NCBI GenBank assembly: GCA_023376005.1
Contig: CM042143.1
Coordinates: 82,992,564-83,056,563, forward strand
Direction: 5' to 3'
Origin: Doryteuthis pealeii
Taxonomy: Eukaryota; Mollusca; Cephalopoda; Myopsida; Loliginidae
DNA length: 64,000 nucleotides
Shown: positions 8,672 through 19,589 of the stretch, one piece after another
How positions within the stretch are numbered: the first letter of the stretch is position 1
Layout of the letters: every line of letters begins with the position of its first letter
Made by a program: the position numbers and the translations under genes
The notes under the pieces: generated by a model
Told to the model about the DNA's origin: nothing
Seen by the model: only the letters and a program-made list of their open reading frames with translations
Database searches by the model: none

Positions 8672-9245
8672 TCTATTCTCTCTCAACACAAAAAAACCGT
8701 AAATAGACAAGAAATGTGTGAAATGTACCCACTGACCTCTTGCCATTCAAGTCAGATTATGTCGAGGGGGGGATGGTCAATCAGCTGATTGGGGTGGGGA
8801 GGCGGTTTATAGTGTTTTTTGACCAGGTTGTTTATGCCTTTGATATATTTTTTTTAATGGTTGGGCTGTTGTCACTTCTTGGTAGGGGGGAAAGGAAAGC
8901 TTTTGTTTTGGCCGGGTGTAGTGTTTCCCCAATTGAAATTGAAACCATTGTACACCCGGCCGGCTTACAATGTTATCACATTAAATAAATGCATAATATA
9001 ATAATGTATCTTTTGGCAAGGGAATAGAAATTAATGTAATGTCAGGTTTACCCTGTGATTAGCAATATGATCAAAAAAGGAAAGAAAAAAAAAGGTAAGT
9101 AGATGCATATTCAATACATTTGTGAAGATATGGAGCTAAATCAAGGATCCTTATGATGGGGAAAAATATCATTAAAAAAAAAAAAAAACAAGTTTTTTTT
9201 CCAACATAATCTCCTTCTTAGTGTACTTAACCCAATGCTTCTCCA
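8668..9245. other. Unclassified intergenic sequence
   Basis: A G-rich patch at 8760-8900 and the short inverted words GGCCGGGTGTA (8911) and TACACCCGGCC (8951) make a hairpin of about 50 bp. No gene recognised. Confidence 0.4.
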
Positions 9246-9261
9246 TCTATTTATACATATA

Positions 9262-9538
9262 CAGTGATGCTGATAGCTTTTTGATTTAGTGCGTCTGGGA
9301 CACTTTGAATGAGTCCCCGGGAAATTTGGTGGGTCCCAACTAAAGCCGTGTAACTCCTACCTTGTATCATATTCTGTATAATTCGTTTCTAAGAAACTAT
9401 TGAAATGTATTTACAGTTAGCTTGAAATGGTGAGGGAAGAAAAAGGAAAAACACTGGGATGCATGGATATGATTTTACTGCGTCCTTTTAGATTTTTGTG
9501 CCTCAGGGATGCAGGACGCATACCTATCAGCATCTCTG
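9262..9538 (-). mobile_element. hAT-like MITE, family M, copy 2, nested in Helitron E
   Basis: Terminal inverted repeats are CAGTGATGCTGATAGC at the left and the complement of CAGAGATGCTGATAGG at the right. The flanking 8 bases are TACATATA and CATATATA (6 of 8 equal). CAG...CTG ends with an 8-bp duplication are typical of hAT elements. Non-coding. Copy 1 is at 3939-4169. Confidence 0.65.
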
Positions 9539-9640
9539 CATATATACAGGGCAGTTGGTGTGTATGTATGTATGTCCGGATAAAACTAAGAAAATACAAC
9601 AATTAACAACAAAGGATATATTATATATTATATATATGGG

Positions 9641-9641
<1 letters not shown>

Positions 9642-9698
<57 letters not shown>
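9642..9698. repeat. (TC)n microsatellite
   Basis: About 57 bp of CT repeat followed by (TA)n. Confidence 0.95.
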
Positions 9699-9710
<12 letters not shown>

Positions 9711-9888
9711 CATATTAAATATCACCGGTTCTTGCTTTTTGTGCAAAAAAATTATGAAGATATTTAAAAATTGAAATATACATGATAATAATGGATTTGC
9801 AAGACTAACATGATAACCATTACATAACTTTTTCTTTTTTTTTTTGCTCCCCACCTCTACCCAGGTGATGCTGGGTAGCCACTTCTAG

Positions 9889-10300
9889 TCTCATATAGAT
9901 TGAACAACATTATACAGTGAATATTTCAGATCAATATTCAGCTAGTAACTGTACTGGCAACAAACTTATTAATATACTCTCATACACAGCTCTGTGTGTA
10001 TGTGTGTGACTGTGTGTGTATGTGTGCGACTGTGTGTGTGTGTGTGTGTGTGTAAATGTGTCAGGGAGAGAAAGAAAGATGTTCAAAAATAACCGTTTCC
10101 ACTATTAGCAACTGATAGCAACAAACAATCAATACGAATATTTCCTAAAATTAGCCAAGTTTGGTACAAGGCTAAGTTATTATTGAGGTTAGGAAGTTCA
10201 TGTTGTGCCAGTTTACAGTAAAAGTCTCAATGAAGTACACACACACACACATATATATGGGATATATATGGGAGTAAATAGGGAAATAAATCCGACCATA
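9889..10300. other. Unclassified sequence with (TG)n
   Basis: TG-rich tract at about 9990-10054 and CA/TA at 10238-10265. No gene recognised. Confidence 0.45.
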
Positions 10301-10303
10301 TAT

Positions 10304-10375
10304 GGAAAATAGACAAACATAAAGTATTCTAAAAAGAAATTCATCTTTTTGGAATACTTTGTTTTTCTATTTTCC
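10304..10375. repeat. Short inverted repeat
   Basis: GGAAAATAGACAAACA...AAGTATTC (10304-10329) is complementary to GGAATACTTTG...TTTTCC (10351-10375), about 25-bp arms with a 21-nt loop. Confidence 0.7.
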
Positions 10376-10397
10376 ACACACATATATGTATATTTAT

Positions 10398-10914
10398 TAT
10401 TATACTAAAGCTGAGTTAATTAACTTTTGCTTCCTAAAGGCTTTTTTACTGTTTAGGTTAATGACACGAAAATTATATTAAATTATTCCTTACTTTTAGG
10501 ATTGAATTATGTTTGAAAAAAATTCAGTTTTAATTGGTTCTAATTAGTCATAATTTGCAATTAAGTCAAAAACCTACCAATCTCTTACTTTATTCTCTGT
10601 CTATCACTTTCTTCACCTCTATATATCTCTTGACTACCCCCTCCTTATATAATGTTAATTTCTCTGCAGAGTAGAGAGAGAGCCGGGAGAATTTGAAATG
10701 TATTTCAATGTTAAATTTCACAGCCAGGAACCCGTAGCTTAAATGAGGTCAAACATTTCCTTTCTTAAAAAGCTAACAAAATGATTTTAAGGTTTCGTCT
10801 GGCTGTATTTATTTATTTTTTTCTAATTTTATTTGCTTTGCTAAATCCCTTTTCCCTAATCTCAATTATCTACCCAGAGCTGAATGGGTGACCCAATGGG
10901 TCACGTTTTGTCTA

Positions 10915-10915
<1 letters not shown>
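10398..10915 (+). mobile_element. Non-autonomous Helitron-like element, family F
   Basis: Begins near TATACTAAAGCTGAG and ends with a strong hairpin GTGACCCAATGGGTCAC, GTTTTGT, CTAG (10912-10915), then host T. The 3' end fits a Helitron; a 5' TC is not obvious. Copies at 56840-57384 and 60359-60809 share the whole length, including a GA-rich tract in the middle. Confidence 0.6.

Positions 10916-10959
<44 letters not shown>
10916..10959. repeat. (TA)n microsatellite
   Basis: TA run directly downstream of the Helitron F end, as expected for insertion into AT-rich targets. Confidence 0.9.
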
Positions 10960-10962
<3 letters not shown>

Positions 10963-11186
10963 CATTTATTTTGACTACTTACATGTGTCATATTTAACAT
11001 TGTATAAATATTTAACACAAAAAAAAAATTCACTTTTAAATCAAATTTATCCCCTTAAAAAGTACCTGCACATTGTATGTAAATGGTAAACTTTTGGTAT
11101 CACTTGAAAACAAGCATGTGTAGTGTTACCATAACAACAGAACTACTGAATAAGATGATAATAGTCACTAGTTTTGTGAATTTAAT

Positions 11187-11430
11187 TGGTTTGGTTTAGT
11201 TTCTTTGTTTAATGGAATATCAACTTTCATGGGTTATTTAGTTCCAAGGCCATCTTTGTAGAAGAACAGTATTAGTAATAGTAGCAGTAGTAGTAGTAGT
11301 AGTATTTAACCCTTTCTCAAGGGTATTAGTCCAAAAGTGAATGTAATAGCACCACTGAAGTTTGAACTTGCTTACTACTATGTCACAGTTCAGTACATTA
11401 GCCACTATGCCACAGGGACTCTTCACTCAT
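11187..11430 (-). mobile_element. tRNA-derived SINE, family A
   Basis: On the minus strand: a tRNA-like head (CCCTGTGGCATAGTGGCTAATG, then 'caagttcaaacttc' as B-box), the central CTAATACCCTTG block, GGTTAAATA and a tail reading CCAAGGCC...GGTTGA-like words. (TAG)n expansion lies at about 11277-11303. The + copy at 17098-17325 is the best reference. Confidence 0.6.
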
Positions 11431-11639
11431 GAATTTTAAAGGGTCTCATTATATAGCAAATAAACTGATGCTAAGGTGTTAAATTTTCCTCCCTATTTTC
11501 TTTTTCTTTGTGATTTAAATATTATATTTTTTGTTTCTTAACATTTAAATCATTGTTTTGAATTTGTTTATGAATCTTTTGCTTAAAAAATGCAAAAGAT
11601 TCATGAAAAAACTCAAAAGTATCTGCAGATACCAATTGA

Positions 11640-11945
11640 ATTTTTTAGCATATGGGTGCTAGAAAGCGGTGGCTGAGGGTCATGTCATGGGAATGATGTT
11701 AAACTGATGGTGAGGTTCCAGTTCTGGAGGTTTGGGGAATGTGGATTAATTCTTCATCACCATTGTCCCCTGGTCCACTCTGACTCAGAGTGGTAGTACC
11801 TGTGAGGTCCCATCTATGGGTTAAATAGAAAAACATGAGCTTAAAAAAAATTGAGTATCCATTAAGAATGACTTTATTTCAAAACTTTATTGGCATTAAA
11901 TGGCCCATTGAGGTTGATATGCCGTAAAACAAACCAAACCAAACT
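11640..11945 (+). mobile_element. SINE-like family B, 3' half
   Basis: From GCATATGGGTGCTAGAAAG through the 'ggtagtacctgtgaggtccc' block and 'atctatgggttaaatag' to the tail TTGGCATTAAATGGCCCA...TTGATATGCC. The 5' third of the family is missing. Confidence 0.65.
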
Positions 11946-12305
11946 AAAAACCAATTTAATTTGCTTTCTGTTCAAATTAGATTATTTTGATTAATTTTAC
12001 TCTCAAAAGTTCTGGGACCCCCACCTCCTCTCATTTATTGTGGGGGAGTGAGTGCACTTTTAGATGACAATTTTATTTGCTTTCTAGATAAATTAGATCT
12101 TCACAGTTAATTTTAAGCCAAAATGTTTAAAATATCCCTTGCAGCCAAAGAAGTTCACCTGCCAAGTTTCAAGATTGGTCAAATAGTCTTGAAGTCCATA
12201 GATAGCAAGCAAGCAAAGGATGAAAATTATGTACATAGTTTGCTTTATTTATAAGTGAAGAGTGCTCAATGTCATTGATAAAGCATGTATATTAAATTAG
12301 AATTG
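11946..12305. other. Unclassified sequence
   Basis: No gene or matched repeat. Confidence 0.4.
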
Positions 12306-12309
12306 TGAA

Positions 12310-12399
12310 ACAAAGTCAATGGGACTTGGTAACTGTCAGTTTCTTGCAATTTCCAAGAAACTGCAAGAAACTGACAGTTACCAAATCCAATTGACTTTG
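12310..12399. repeat. Inverted repeat, about 38-bp arms
   Basis: CAAAGTCAATGGGACTTGG...TTTCTTGCA (12310-12348) is complementary to TGCAAGAAA...CAATTGACTTTG (12362-12399). Near-perfect hairpin with a 13-nt loop. Confidence 0.75.
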
Positions 12400-12429
12400 T
12401 CTTGCTACCCTAATTTATATATATATATA

Positions 12430-12492
12430 TATAACTGTTGAAACCAAATGATTAGAATTAAATTGTTTGCTTGTTAAAATATTTAGGAGCAG

Positions 12493-12531
<39 letters not shown>

Positions 12532-12565
12532 TTTATATATTTTAATCATTTGGTTTCAAGAGTTA
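12430..12565. repeat. Inverted repeat around (TA)n
   Basis: GAAACCAAATGATTA near 12438 and TAATCATTTGGTTTC near 12557 close a loop that contains a (TA)n tract at 12497-12526. Confidence 0.6.
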
Positions 12566-12861
12566 TAGTCAGGAAAATTACTCAATGAGAACCAAATTTG
12601 ATTGTAATCAACATAAGTTGTTGTTTTTTTCTATCCTTCTAAAATCTTGTTCAGAATTGATCAATGAGATTAAAAATGCCAACTGCTATTACTATTTGAA
12701 GGAGTCACTAAACTAGTAAGTTAATTTGGATCCCTACACCCCTGTTCAAATTGTTCAATGACCCTTGTAATCTTAGACAATAAAAACAAAACACAGGTGT
12801 TTTTTCTCATTCAAATTCTTTTAACCATTCTTTAGAGTGTGAGGATTTAAAAAATTCTTTA

Positions 12862-13310
12862 GAGTGTGAGGATTTTTAAAAAAAGAAAAAGAAAATAAAA
12901 CCAAATTAAATTAAATCAAAAAGTAACAATCTCCCTGGAGTCCTCTTACAGGAAGAGTCCTCTGGGAATGCTCAGAAAAAAAAACAAATTCCTGGCGCCA
13001 AAAAAGAAATCTCTTTCTCTTTTAGACTGTGAACTTCAGTGGGTACATATGCTATTAACTGGCTCAAGAGAATATCTCCTCTCCAAGAAGTAGCAGTGGA
13101 TCTATGAATAAAAATCTAACCCTAAAACTATGTTTGTCTTTATCTTTTCTCTTCTCTTCCTTAATTTCTGTTTGGTCTGACAATCCACAAGAAAGAAAAC
13201 CAAGTATATTTGGCGTTTAAAGAAAAGAAATTAACAACGACCTGTGAACATGCACCAACAACCATAAACACGCATAATACCACAACTACCTAACCCCATA
13301 GGAGTAATAC
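12862..13310 (+). mobile_element. LTR-like repeat, family H, copy 1
   Basis: TGTGAGGATTT near 12862 opens a block of about 325 bp that contains CCTGGCGCCA, an AATAAA and a pyrimidine-rich region, and closes near CTGACAATCCACA at 13186. TTTGGCGTTTAAAG just after it could be a primer-binding region. TG...CA borders, a poly(A) signal and a T-rich U5 are compatible with an LTR, but I see no gag or pol and no second LTR. Other copies: 20281-20460 plus 20970-21245, and 46503-47580. Upstream, TTCTTTAGAGTGTGAGGATTT is duplicated in tandem. Confidence 0.35.
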
Positions 13311-13472
13311 TCATAATGGCTCTATTTCAACTTTTCCTTAATTTGTCCTCATGTTGAACCAAGGGAATCATAGTAAATATATCAATATCAATAGAAACAT
13401 TTCAAACCAAAAATAGTTGGCAAGAAACATGAATAAATTGGTTCTGATGGAATGAGAAGAAAAACAATTAGA

Positions 13473-13509
<37 letters not shown>

Positions 13510-13858
13510 GTACATTATTTATGTCTATCAGAATTTTATTTGTTTTTTTGTTGTTTTTTTTGCATCAGGTCATTGTTTGTTGAACATGGTTTTTTTTTTT
13601 CTGTAGATATGGATGAGGGCCCAAAAGATGAAAATCAGGACTGAATCATCTTCTGAATATTATGATGAATGGCTGGTAAAAGCTCCCTTCAAAGGGACAA
13701 AACAATGGTTAATTAATGCCTGAAGAAGATATCAAAGATTTGAAACACATGTTGCAAATGTAAAATAATAATAATAAAAAATATTTTAAAAAAAACATAA
13801 TCCATTTTGCAGACCTTCTTTTTTTATAAAATATTTAATTTTCTTCCGTTGGACCCAT

Positions 13859-13906
<48 letters not shown>

Positions 13907-14110
13907 CCAGTTTGGTGTCATAGATTCTGAACTCCAAAACAACAGTTTCCAGTTTAGTGAATAGAAAGGATATTTTGTTACATGGTAACAATGTGTCTTC
14001 CTGTTGAAAAAAAGATGTTATTAAGTTTATTACATTCAACAGATCTCTCTTCTACCATCTTTCTTTAAGATTTAAACCAATTTTTTTACTGTCAAGAATT
14101 TCAATCACTA
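13311..14110. other. Unclassified sequence with two microsatellites
   Basis: (GA)n at 13477-13508 and (TA)n at 13861-13902. CTGAAGAAG at 13722 begins a weak hammerhead-like string. No gene recognised. Confidence 0.45.
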
Positions 14111-14113
14111 TCA

Positions 14114-14365
14114 GATTAAAGGGACCATATGACCTTTAGGCACCCCTTTTTGATCTCGATTCAGAAGGACATGTTTTTCATTTACACCGTCAATATCTGG
14201 TTGTTTGTTAGGAGTTAGGGTTAGGGATTAGTTTTATAATTTAAAAAAAAACTCTAAAAATCGTCTGTTAACAAACAACCGGATATTGACGGTGTAAATG
14301 AAAAACATGTTCTTCTGAATCGAGATCAAAAAGGGATGCCTAAAGGTCATATGGTCTGATTAAAG
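14114..14365. mobile_element. Foldback MITE with 8-bp direct repeat
   Basis: The arms GGACCATATGACC...TAACAAACAACC-type (14122-about 14213) and their complement (about 14265-14357) are close to 95 bp each and near-perfect. GATTAAAG stands directly outside both ends (14114-14121 and 14358-14365). An 8-bp target duplication points to hAT or a similar superfamily. The loop has GTTAGGGTTAGGGATTAG. No coding capacity. Confidence 0.75.
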
Positions 14366-14664
14366 AATCACCCATCAATTCTATTGAAAAATTGTCCTGA
14401 ATCTTCATATTCTGGTTATTGGTTAAGAATTATCATTATTTGATATGTATTATTTTGATTCTCAGAATATTGTCCTCATATTTATTGTGATATATAGAAA
14501 CACAATGTTTCAGCCATTATACCCACTGGCTTTCTTCAGGTGTACATTGCTACATTATTATGCTCAGACAGACAAGGTACACCAGCCCGAAAAATCAAGA
14601 TAATTATATATTTTGATTGAACATTTTCTGTTATCTTTAGAAATGTGTATTTATCATTCATAAT

Positions 14665-14775
14665 TAAATACCCAGCTATGGGTTAAATAGTACCACTACT
14701 GTTCTTTTACAAAGAGGTTTTTGGCATTAAATAACACACAGAGGTTTATATGCCATTAAACAAAGAAACCAGACA
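14665..14775 (+). mobile_element. SINE family A, 3' fragment
   Basis: CCCAGCTATGGGTTAAATAG, then 'taccactactgttctt', 'ttggcattaaataacac' and 'tatgccattaaac' match the 3' half of the 17.1-kb copy. Confidence 0.6.
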
Positions 14776-16340
14776 AATAATTAAATATGTTTTGGTGCTA
14801 GGGAAGATATTTGGTCATGGCCCCATTTACCAATCCAATATTAGCATTAGTATATTAATACACTAACACTAAATAAACAGAAGGAAAGACAAGATAAGCT
14901 CATATAAAACATTAATACATAAAGCTTTTAAGAAATATTACAATAATACACAAACGTGTCCCAAACAGATGAAATGTGCAATTTGCATTCCATAAAAATG
15001 TGTACCAAAATGGTGAAAAGTCTGGTGTTCTTTAGTTGGTTTCATCCCAATAGTGGACAAAGGACAATATCATTTGTCCGGGTGGGGGATCAAATCTATT
15101 CAATGAACAGATGCAAAAAAGCAGTCTTGTTCGGTCAAAGAACAGGAAACAAAGGAAAAGAAAGGTCTTCAAATTCTCACATGACCAATTGACATGTGGT
15201 GCCCCCAAAAAACATTCTCATAATCCAAGGGAAAACAATTATTCATTGTCTCCCTAAATGTTAAAGAATTGTGATTGAAAACAATTCAGAGATGAAGTTA
15301 GTGAAATCAATGATTATTCTAGATTGGTTGATAAGATATCTTACAAGAAATATCTTTATCCTGAGTCTTTCTGTGGCGAGAGAAATCATGCACGTACTAG
15401 TTCAAAGCATACATGACTATCACTGGCGTGTAAAATAAGATCAGGGGAGAGTGTAATGGACGATTGGGGAGATTAAACTCACATCCTCCTGATCGTGAGT
15501 TGTGGCTTGATGTCGGACTACCTCGTTGGCGTGCATACAAATTACTACACTGTGCAATTGACACGGATGTGGGATGTTAGTGTGATTATTTAAGGCCTGC
15601 TTTAACACACAGAGCAGTAGCATTCGAGTCTTGCTTACTAGGGTAGTGATGTATGACAGGAATGAAGCAAGTGACTGTGAGAGAGGTGAAATTCAACAGA
15701 CTACTGTGTTTTGGGTAAAGAAGAACGAAGGTCAGAGGAACGTGGTTACTGTGAGAGCAGTTTGCTGAACGAAAAGGATTACTGTTGTTAATTGAACAGA
15801 CTCCAGTTGAAAAACTTTATTATACTTCCTTAGACTGACAGTAGATTAGATAGTGATTCAATAAATAGTGGTGATGTCATTAAAAGCATTTTTTTTCTTT
15901 CTTTTTTTTTTTTTTTGTTGACATTTGGCTAGATATTTCAAAGATGTGATTTCTCACAATTATTTTCAAGTTTTTATTTAAACATCAAATTTACTATTCT
16001 ATTTTTTTTAAATTGTAAAAAAATACTTACATTAGACATGTTAGTTAAACCTACTGTCTTTTTCTGATTTTTACCAGCAAGTATTAAAAATATTTTTTGA
16101 ATATCCTGATTGTTTTCTCTGAATAGAGAAATCTAGAATGCTTATTTTAATTTTGTCTTGACAATTTTTGATGCTGTTTTTGGAAAATTTCAGTTTTATG
16201 CATTTTCCTCAGTTATTTAAACTACATTCTGTCAAGGAAGCATTCAATCTTAAAGTTGCTCAAGTAGAAAGTGTCAAATACCAATTCTGACTTACAGTCC
16301 AGTTATATTGAAAGAATTCTCACCAGATTACCAAAGTTAA
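14776..16340. other. Unclassified intergenic sequence
   Basis: The longest quiet stretch in the left half. The part 15440-15620 is less AT-rich; its minus strand has GAGGATGTGAGTTTAATCTCC, which could be a decayed tRNA-type B-box, but no second copy is in the window. The frames at 14956-15192 (+) and 15441-15623 (-) have no recognisable domain. Confidence 0.4.
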
Positions 16341-16341
16341 A

Positions 16342-16600
16342 GTGTCCTGGGTATGACATTAAACTGCATCTAATGTTGAAGTTCCAATTTTGGAGCTCTG
16401 GGGAGTGTGGAGTACCCCTTCATCACCATTGCTTCCAGATTCATTCTAACCCAGTGTTAGGGTCCCATCTATGAATTAAATGAGTTTTTAAAAAAAAAAA
16501 ATAAGAATTTCAATACCTATCAAGAATGAATAAAACAAAATGTCTTCGGCATAAAATAACCCAATAAGGGTTGACATCCTGTGAAATCTAACCAACCAAC
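16342..16600 (+). mobile_element. SINE-like family B, 3' part
   Basis: GTCCTGGGTATGACATTAAA, 'ctgcatctaatg', 'ttggagctctgggga', GGGTCCCATCTATGA and the tail with 'ggcataaaataaccca' and 'gttgacatcctgt'. Confidence 0.65.
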
Positions 16601-16616
16601 AACCAAAGTTAAACAA

Positions 16617-16795
16617 TGATGATTGGTTTGGTTTCTTTGTTTTTAATGGCATATTCAACCTTCTTGGGTTATTTGATGCCAAGCTACTATTGTTGAAGAA
16701 CAATACTGGTGCTATTTAACCCATAGCTAAGGGGGGGTCATACCTTTTCCAAGAGTGTTAGCCAATATGCGACGGTGACTCCCCAAACAGTACTT
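16617..16795 (-). mobile_element. SINE family A, truncated
   Basis: Minus-strand tail (GGTTGAATATGCC), 'gcttggcatcaaataaccca' and the central CTAACACTCTTGG block. The tRNA-like head is mostly lost. Confidence 0.6.
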
Positions 16796-17097
16796 TGATG
16801 AGTGACCAATCTGGTATAGTAAATAGGTTTTTCAGATTGGATCAACTTTTGAAATAAATTTGGTTTGCAAATGAGAAGAAAATCAATACTTGAATATTTA
16901 CGCCTCTGTTATCACATTATTTATTAAATATATTCAGCGATAATATTAAAAAATCCATTAAAACCCTCAAGTGTATTAAAACGATTATTCTGAGGAGCAC
17001 ATTAATTAATTAAAAAAAAAATGAAATTAGACTATTACAAATTCATTATAAATTTACTATTTTTTGTCCTTCAACTTGTCACTTTCTGGTGGTGGGG

Positions 17098-17325
17098 GAG
17101 TCCCTGTGACGTAGTGGCTAATGCGCTGAACTGTGACATTGTATTCAGTGAGTTTGAACTCCAAACATCATGTTCACTTTTGGACTAATACCCTTGGGAA
17201 AAGAATGGATTCTCTTATCCCACTAGCTATGGGTTAAATAGTACCACTACTGTTCTTCTACAAGAATGACTTTGGCATTAAATAACCCATGAAGGTTGAT
17301 ATGCCATTAAACAGAGAAACCAAAC
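17098..17325 (+). mobile_element. tRNA-derived SINE, family A, reference copy
   Basis: GTCCCTGTGACGTAGTGGCT, 'aatgcgctga' (A-box region) and GTGAGTTTGAACTCC (B-box) form the tRNA-like head. CTAATACCCTTGGGAAA and 'agctatgggttaaatagta' form the central part. The tail is CTTTGGCATTAAATAACCCA, 'tgaaggttgatatgccatt'. No A-run tail. About 228 bp. Confidence 0.7.
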
Positions 17326-17454
17326 CAAATCTTTTTGTATTGAAATTATGCGTTTTCGAAACTAACAAATATTTTTGTCAAAGAATTTTTGCAAATATTT
17401 TATTTGACAATTTTAAACATCATAACACAGAAGAAAAAGCAATAACACTGAGTT

Positions 17455-17516
17455 GTGGCAACTACTGTTTTTCTACAAGGTTGGCTTTGGCATTAAATAA
17501 CCCATGAAGTTTGATT
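17455..17516 (+). mobile_element. SINE family A, 3' fragment
   Basis: TACTGTTTTTCTACAAGG, then GGCATTAAATAACCCATGAA. Same tail as neighbouring copies. Confidence 0.6.
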
Positions 17517-17639
17517 AAACAAATAAAGTAAACCTTTAGATAAAAAGTCCCATTTCTCAAACATAAAATCCAAAAAGTAAGATACAGATAAGGATATGTC
17601 AACTGGAATTGAAATATTAGGAAACATTGTAAATAATAA

Positions 17640-18003
17640 TACTATTGTTCTTCTACAAGGATGGCTTTGGCATTAAATAACCCATGAATGTTGTGATTCC
17701 ATTAAACCAAGAAATCAAATCAAACCCCTCTGATCTTATTAGTCTAAAAAGCTAATCTCCCAGCTATGGGCTAAATAGTACCACAACTGTTCTTCTACTA
17801 GAATGGCTTTGGCATTAAATAACCCATGAATGTTGAGATTCCATTAAACCAAGAAATCAAATCAAACCCTCTGATCTTATTAGTCTAAAAATCTAATCTC
17901 CCAGCTATGGGCTAAATAGTACCACAACTGTTCTTCTACTAGAATGGCTTTGGCATTAAATAACCCATGAATGTTGAGATTCCATTAAATCAAGAAATCA
18001 AAG
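17640..18003 (+). repeat. 141-bp tandem array made of a SINE A tail plus spacer
   Basis: Three tails (TTCTTCTAC at 17648, 17790 and 17931) spaced 142 and 141 bp. Each period holds the SINE A 3' half and the non-SINE spacer GATCTTATTAGTCTAAAAA. The copies are nearly identical, so the array is young. Confidence 0.85.
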
Positions 18004-18344
18004 CAAACCTTGTCACTTTGTATAATTCAAATGTGGAAGCACTGACTGTAAACAACCAGAAATTTCTGTGTTCTAGATTCAGCAAATCACAAGGTGTATT
18101 GATTTTTCTTTATTAAATTGCTGATACAAGACATCAAATCAAGACAAAGGTTTCATCTCCCCCCCCCCAAAAAAAAAATCACTCAACTACTTGTAAAATT
18201 TGTACTATTCTTAGAGTATAGATAATTCATTTCTATCTATCAGCATCGATTAAAATTATTTTTGTTTTATACAGACATTTACCCCCATGTTTATTTCATG
18301 TAGACATCTAAAAACAATCTATGACTCATTTATATTATTATTCA
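18004..18344. other. Unclassified sequence
   Basis: Short C-run and A-run at 18157-18178. Nothing else recognised. Confidence 0.4.
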
Positions 18345-18610
18345 GAATTTCTTCCTTAATGTGTCCTGCTTTGTATACTCATGAAGCCAAGTCCATCCCG
18401 TGGACTTGTGACTACAGTGGTGATGGTGGTATAATGGATTTTTTTAATGGATAGTGTCCTCCATAATATGTGAACAGTGCCAAGGAGGAGGATATGTAAT
18501 TCTTGTATCTTGATTTTGTCAGGGATTTTTTGTGTATTTTCCATCCCTGTTTTAACCAGCATCTCTTAAGACTTGTATTTTTTTGGTCTTCATGATTCCT
18601 ATTCTCTGAT
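18345..18610 (-). pseudogene. LINE C-terminus fragment, copy 5
   Basis: The minus frame 18356-18562 carries KIPDKIKIQELHILLLGTVH and then ILWRTLSIK. The spacing and words resemble the IQELQK..LLGTAHILRRTL region of R4-like LINE ORFs. No start or catalytic domain. A (TTA)n tract follows at 18612-18637. Confidence 0.45.
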
Positions 18611-18637
18611 TTATTATCATTATTATTATTATTATGC

Positions 18638-18895
18638 AGACTTTTTCCTTAATGTTCTGCTTTGTATATTCATGAAGCCAACTCTATCCCTTGGACTTGT
18701 GTGATGATGTGATTGATTTATTTAATGTCCTCCTTATTATGGGAGCGGTGCCAACGGGGAGGATTTTTTGGACTTGCCAGGAATTTTTATTTTAATATTT
18801 TTCATTCTTTTCTTTAACCAGATTGATGGCACCTATTACCAATAAAATTTTTATGGTCTTCATGACCCACATTCTCTTAATTTATATTTCTAGAT
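18638..18895 (-). pseudogene. LINE C-terminus fragment, copy 6
   Basis: A tandem relative of the fragment at 18345-18610: 'tccttaatgttctgctttgta', 'catgaagccaa', GGACTTGTG and 'ggtcttcatgaccc' occur in the same order. Frames are broken. Confidence 0.45.
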
Positions 18896-19589
18896 CTTTA
18901 TATTTGTAGAATTCTTCTGTGATTTTCAGAGGGGCATCATAAAGAAATATATCTAAATTAGGTGGGTTATCTCCCTTGGTTGATATGCTCCTTTTCTATC
19001 CAACCAATCACTGGTCTGCAATTTTTGGTGCCAGAAATCAAAGATAAGTATCTTCCTCTTTTTCCAACAAATCCTTGATGGAGGCGGACGTCAACTTGTT
19101 GCTGTTAATATATCAGCAAAGAAAATGTGAAGAGTTGTGGATAATTATATTAAATCATTTACGAAGGACTTCAGTTAATTGGACTAATATTCGTTTATAT
19201 TCATATAATACAATATACCCACAAACAGAACAATTTGTTTACAACTGAAAATATTACAACTGTATTTTCTTAATATGTGAATGTAATACAATATTCTTCA
19301 TAAGTTGTTTGATGTGCTTCTTGTTACTGACTTATGTTTTCACTTTAACCACCATATTTGTGGCCTAAATTACCATATGATGTAGTCAGATATGTTTGTG
19401 ACCGGGTCATAGCTTGAGAAACCGGAATTAGATGCTAGAAAGTATTTAAAAATCTTTTTTATCATTTTTTGGTCAGGATTTATCTTGGGCATAGAATAGA
19501 AAAATTATTTTTTCCACTTAAACAGAATTCAGATAAAAGAATGAAAAGATTTTTCCACTTAAAAAAAATAAAGAGTGAACTTGGATAAA
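18896..19589. other. Unclassified sequence
   Basis: No gene recognised. It lies between two LINE remnants of the same strand and might contain further decayed LINE sequence. Confidence 0.35.

Larger units (their letters stand above)
9246..9888 (+). mobile_element. Helitron-like family E interrupted by a hAT-like MITE
   Basis: The E 5' end A|TCTATTTATACATATA is at 9246-9261. The E sequence resumes at CATATATACAGGGCAGTTGG (9539 on) and ends TACCCAGGTGATGCTGGGTA, GCCACTT, CTAG (9885-9888), then host T. The 277 bp between are family M. A (TC)n tract occupies 9642-9698. Confidence 0.6.

Noticed and set aside
8911..8962. Small hairpin GGCCGGGTGTA / TACACCCGGCC as a Helitron 3' end
   Set aside because: No CTRR at the proper distance after either arm.
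14213..14240. Telomeric repeat (GTTAGGGTTAGGG)
   Set aside because: Only two units inside a MITE loop.
17640..18003. CRISPR-like array
   Set aside because: The 'repeat' is a SINE tail, the 'spacer' is also repeated, and the composition is eukaryotic.
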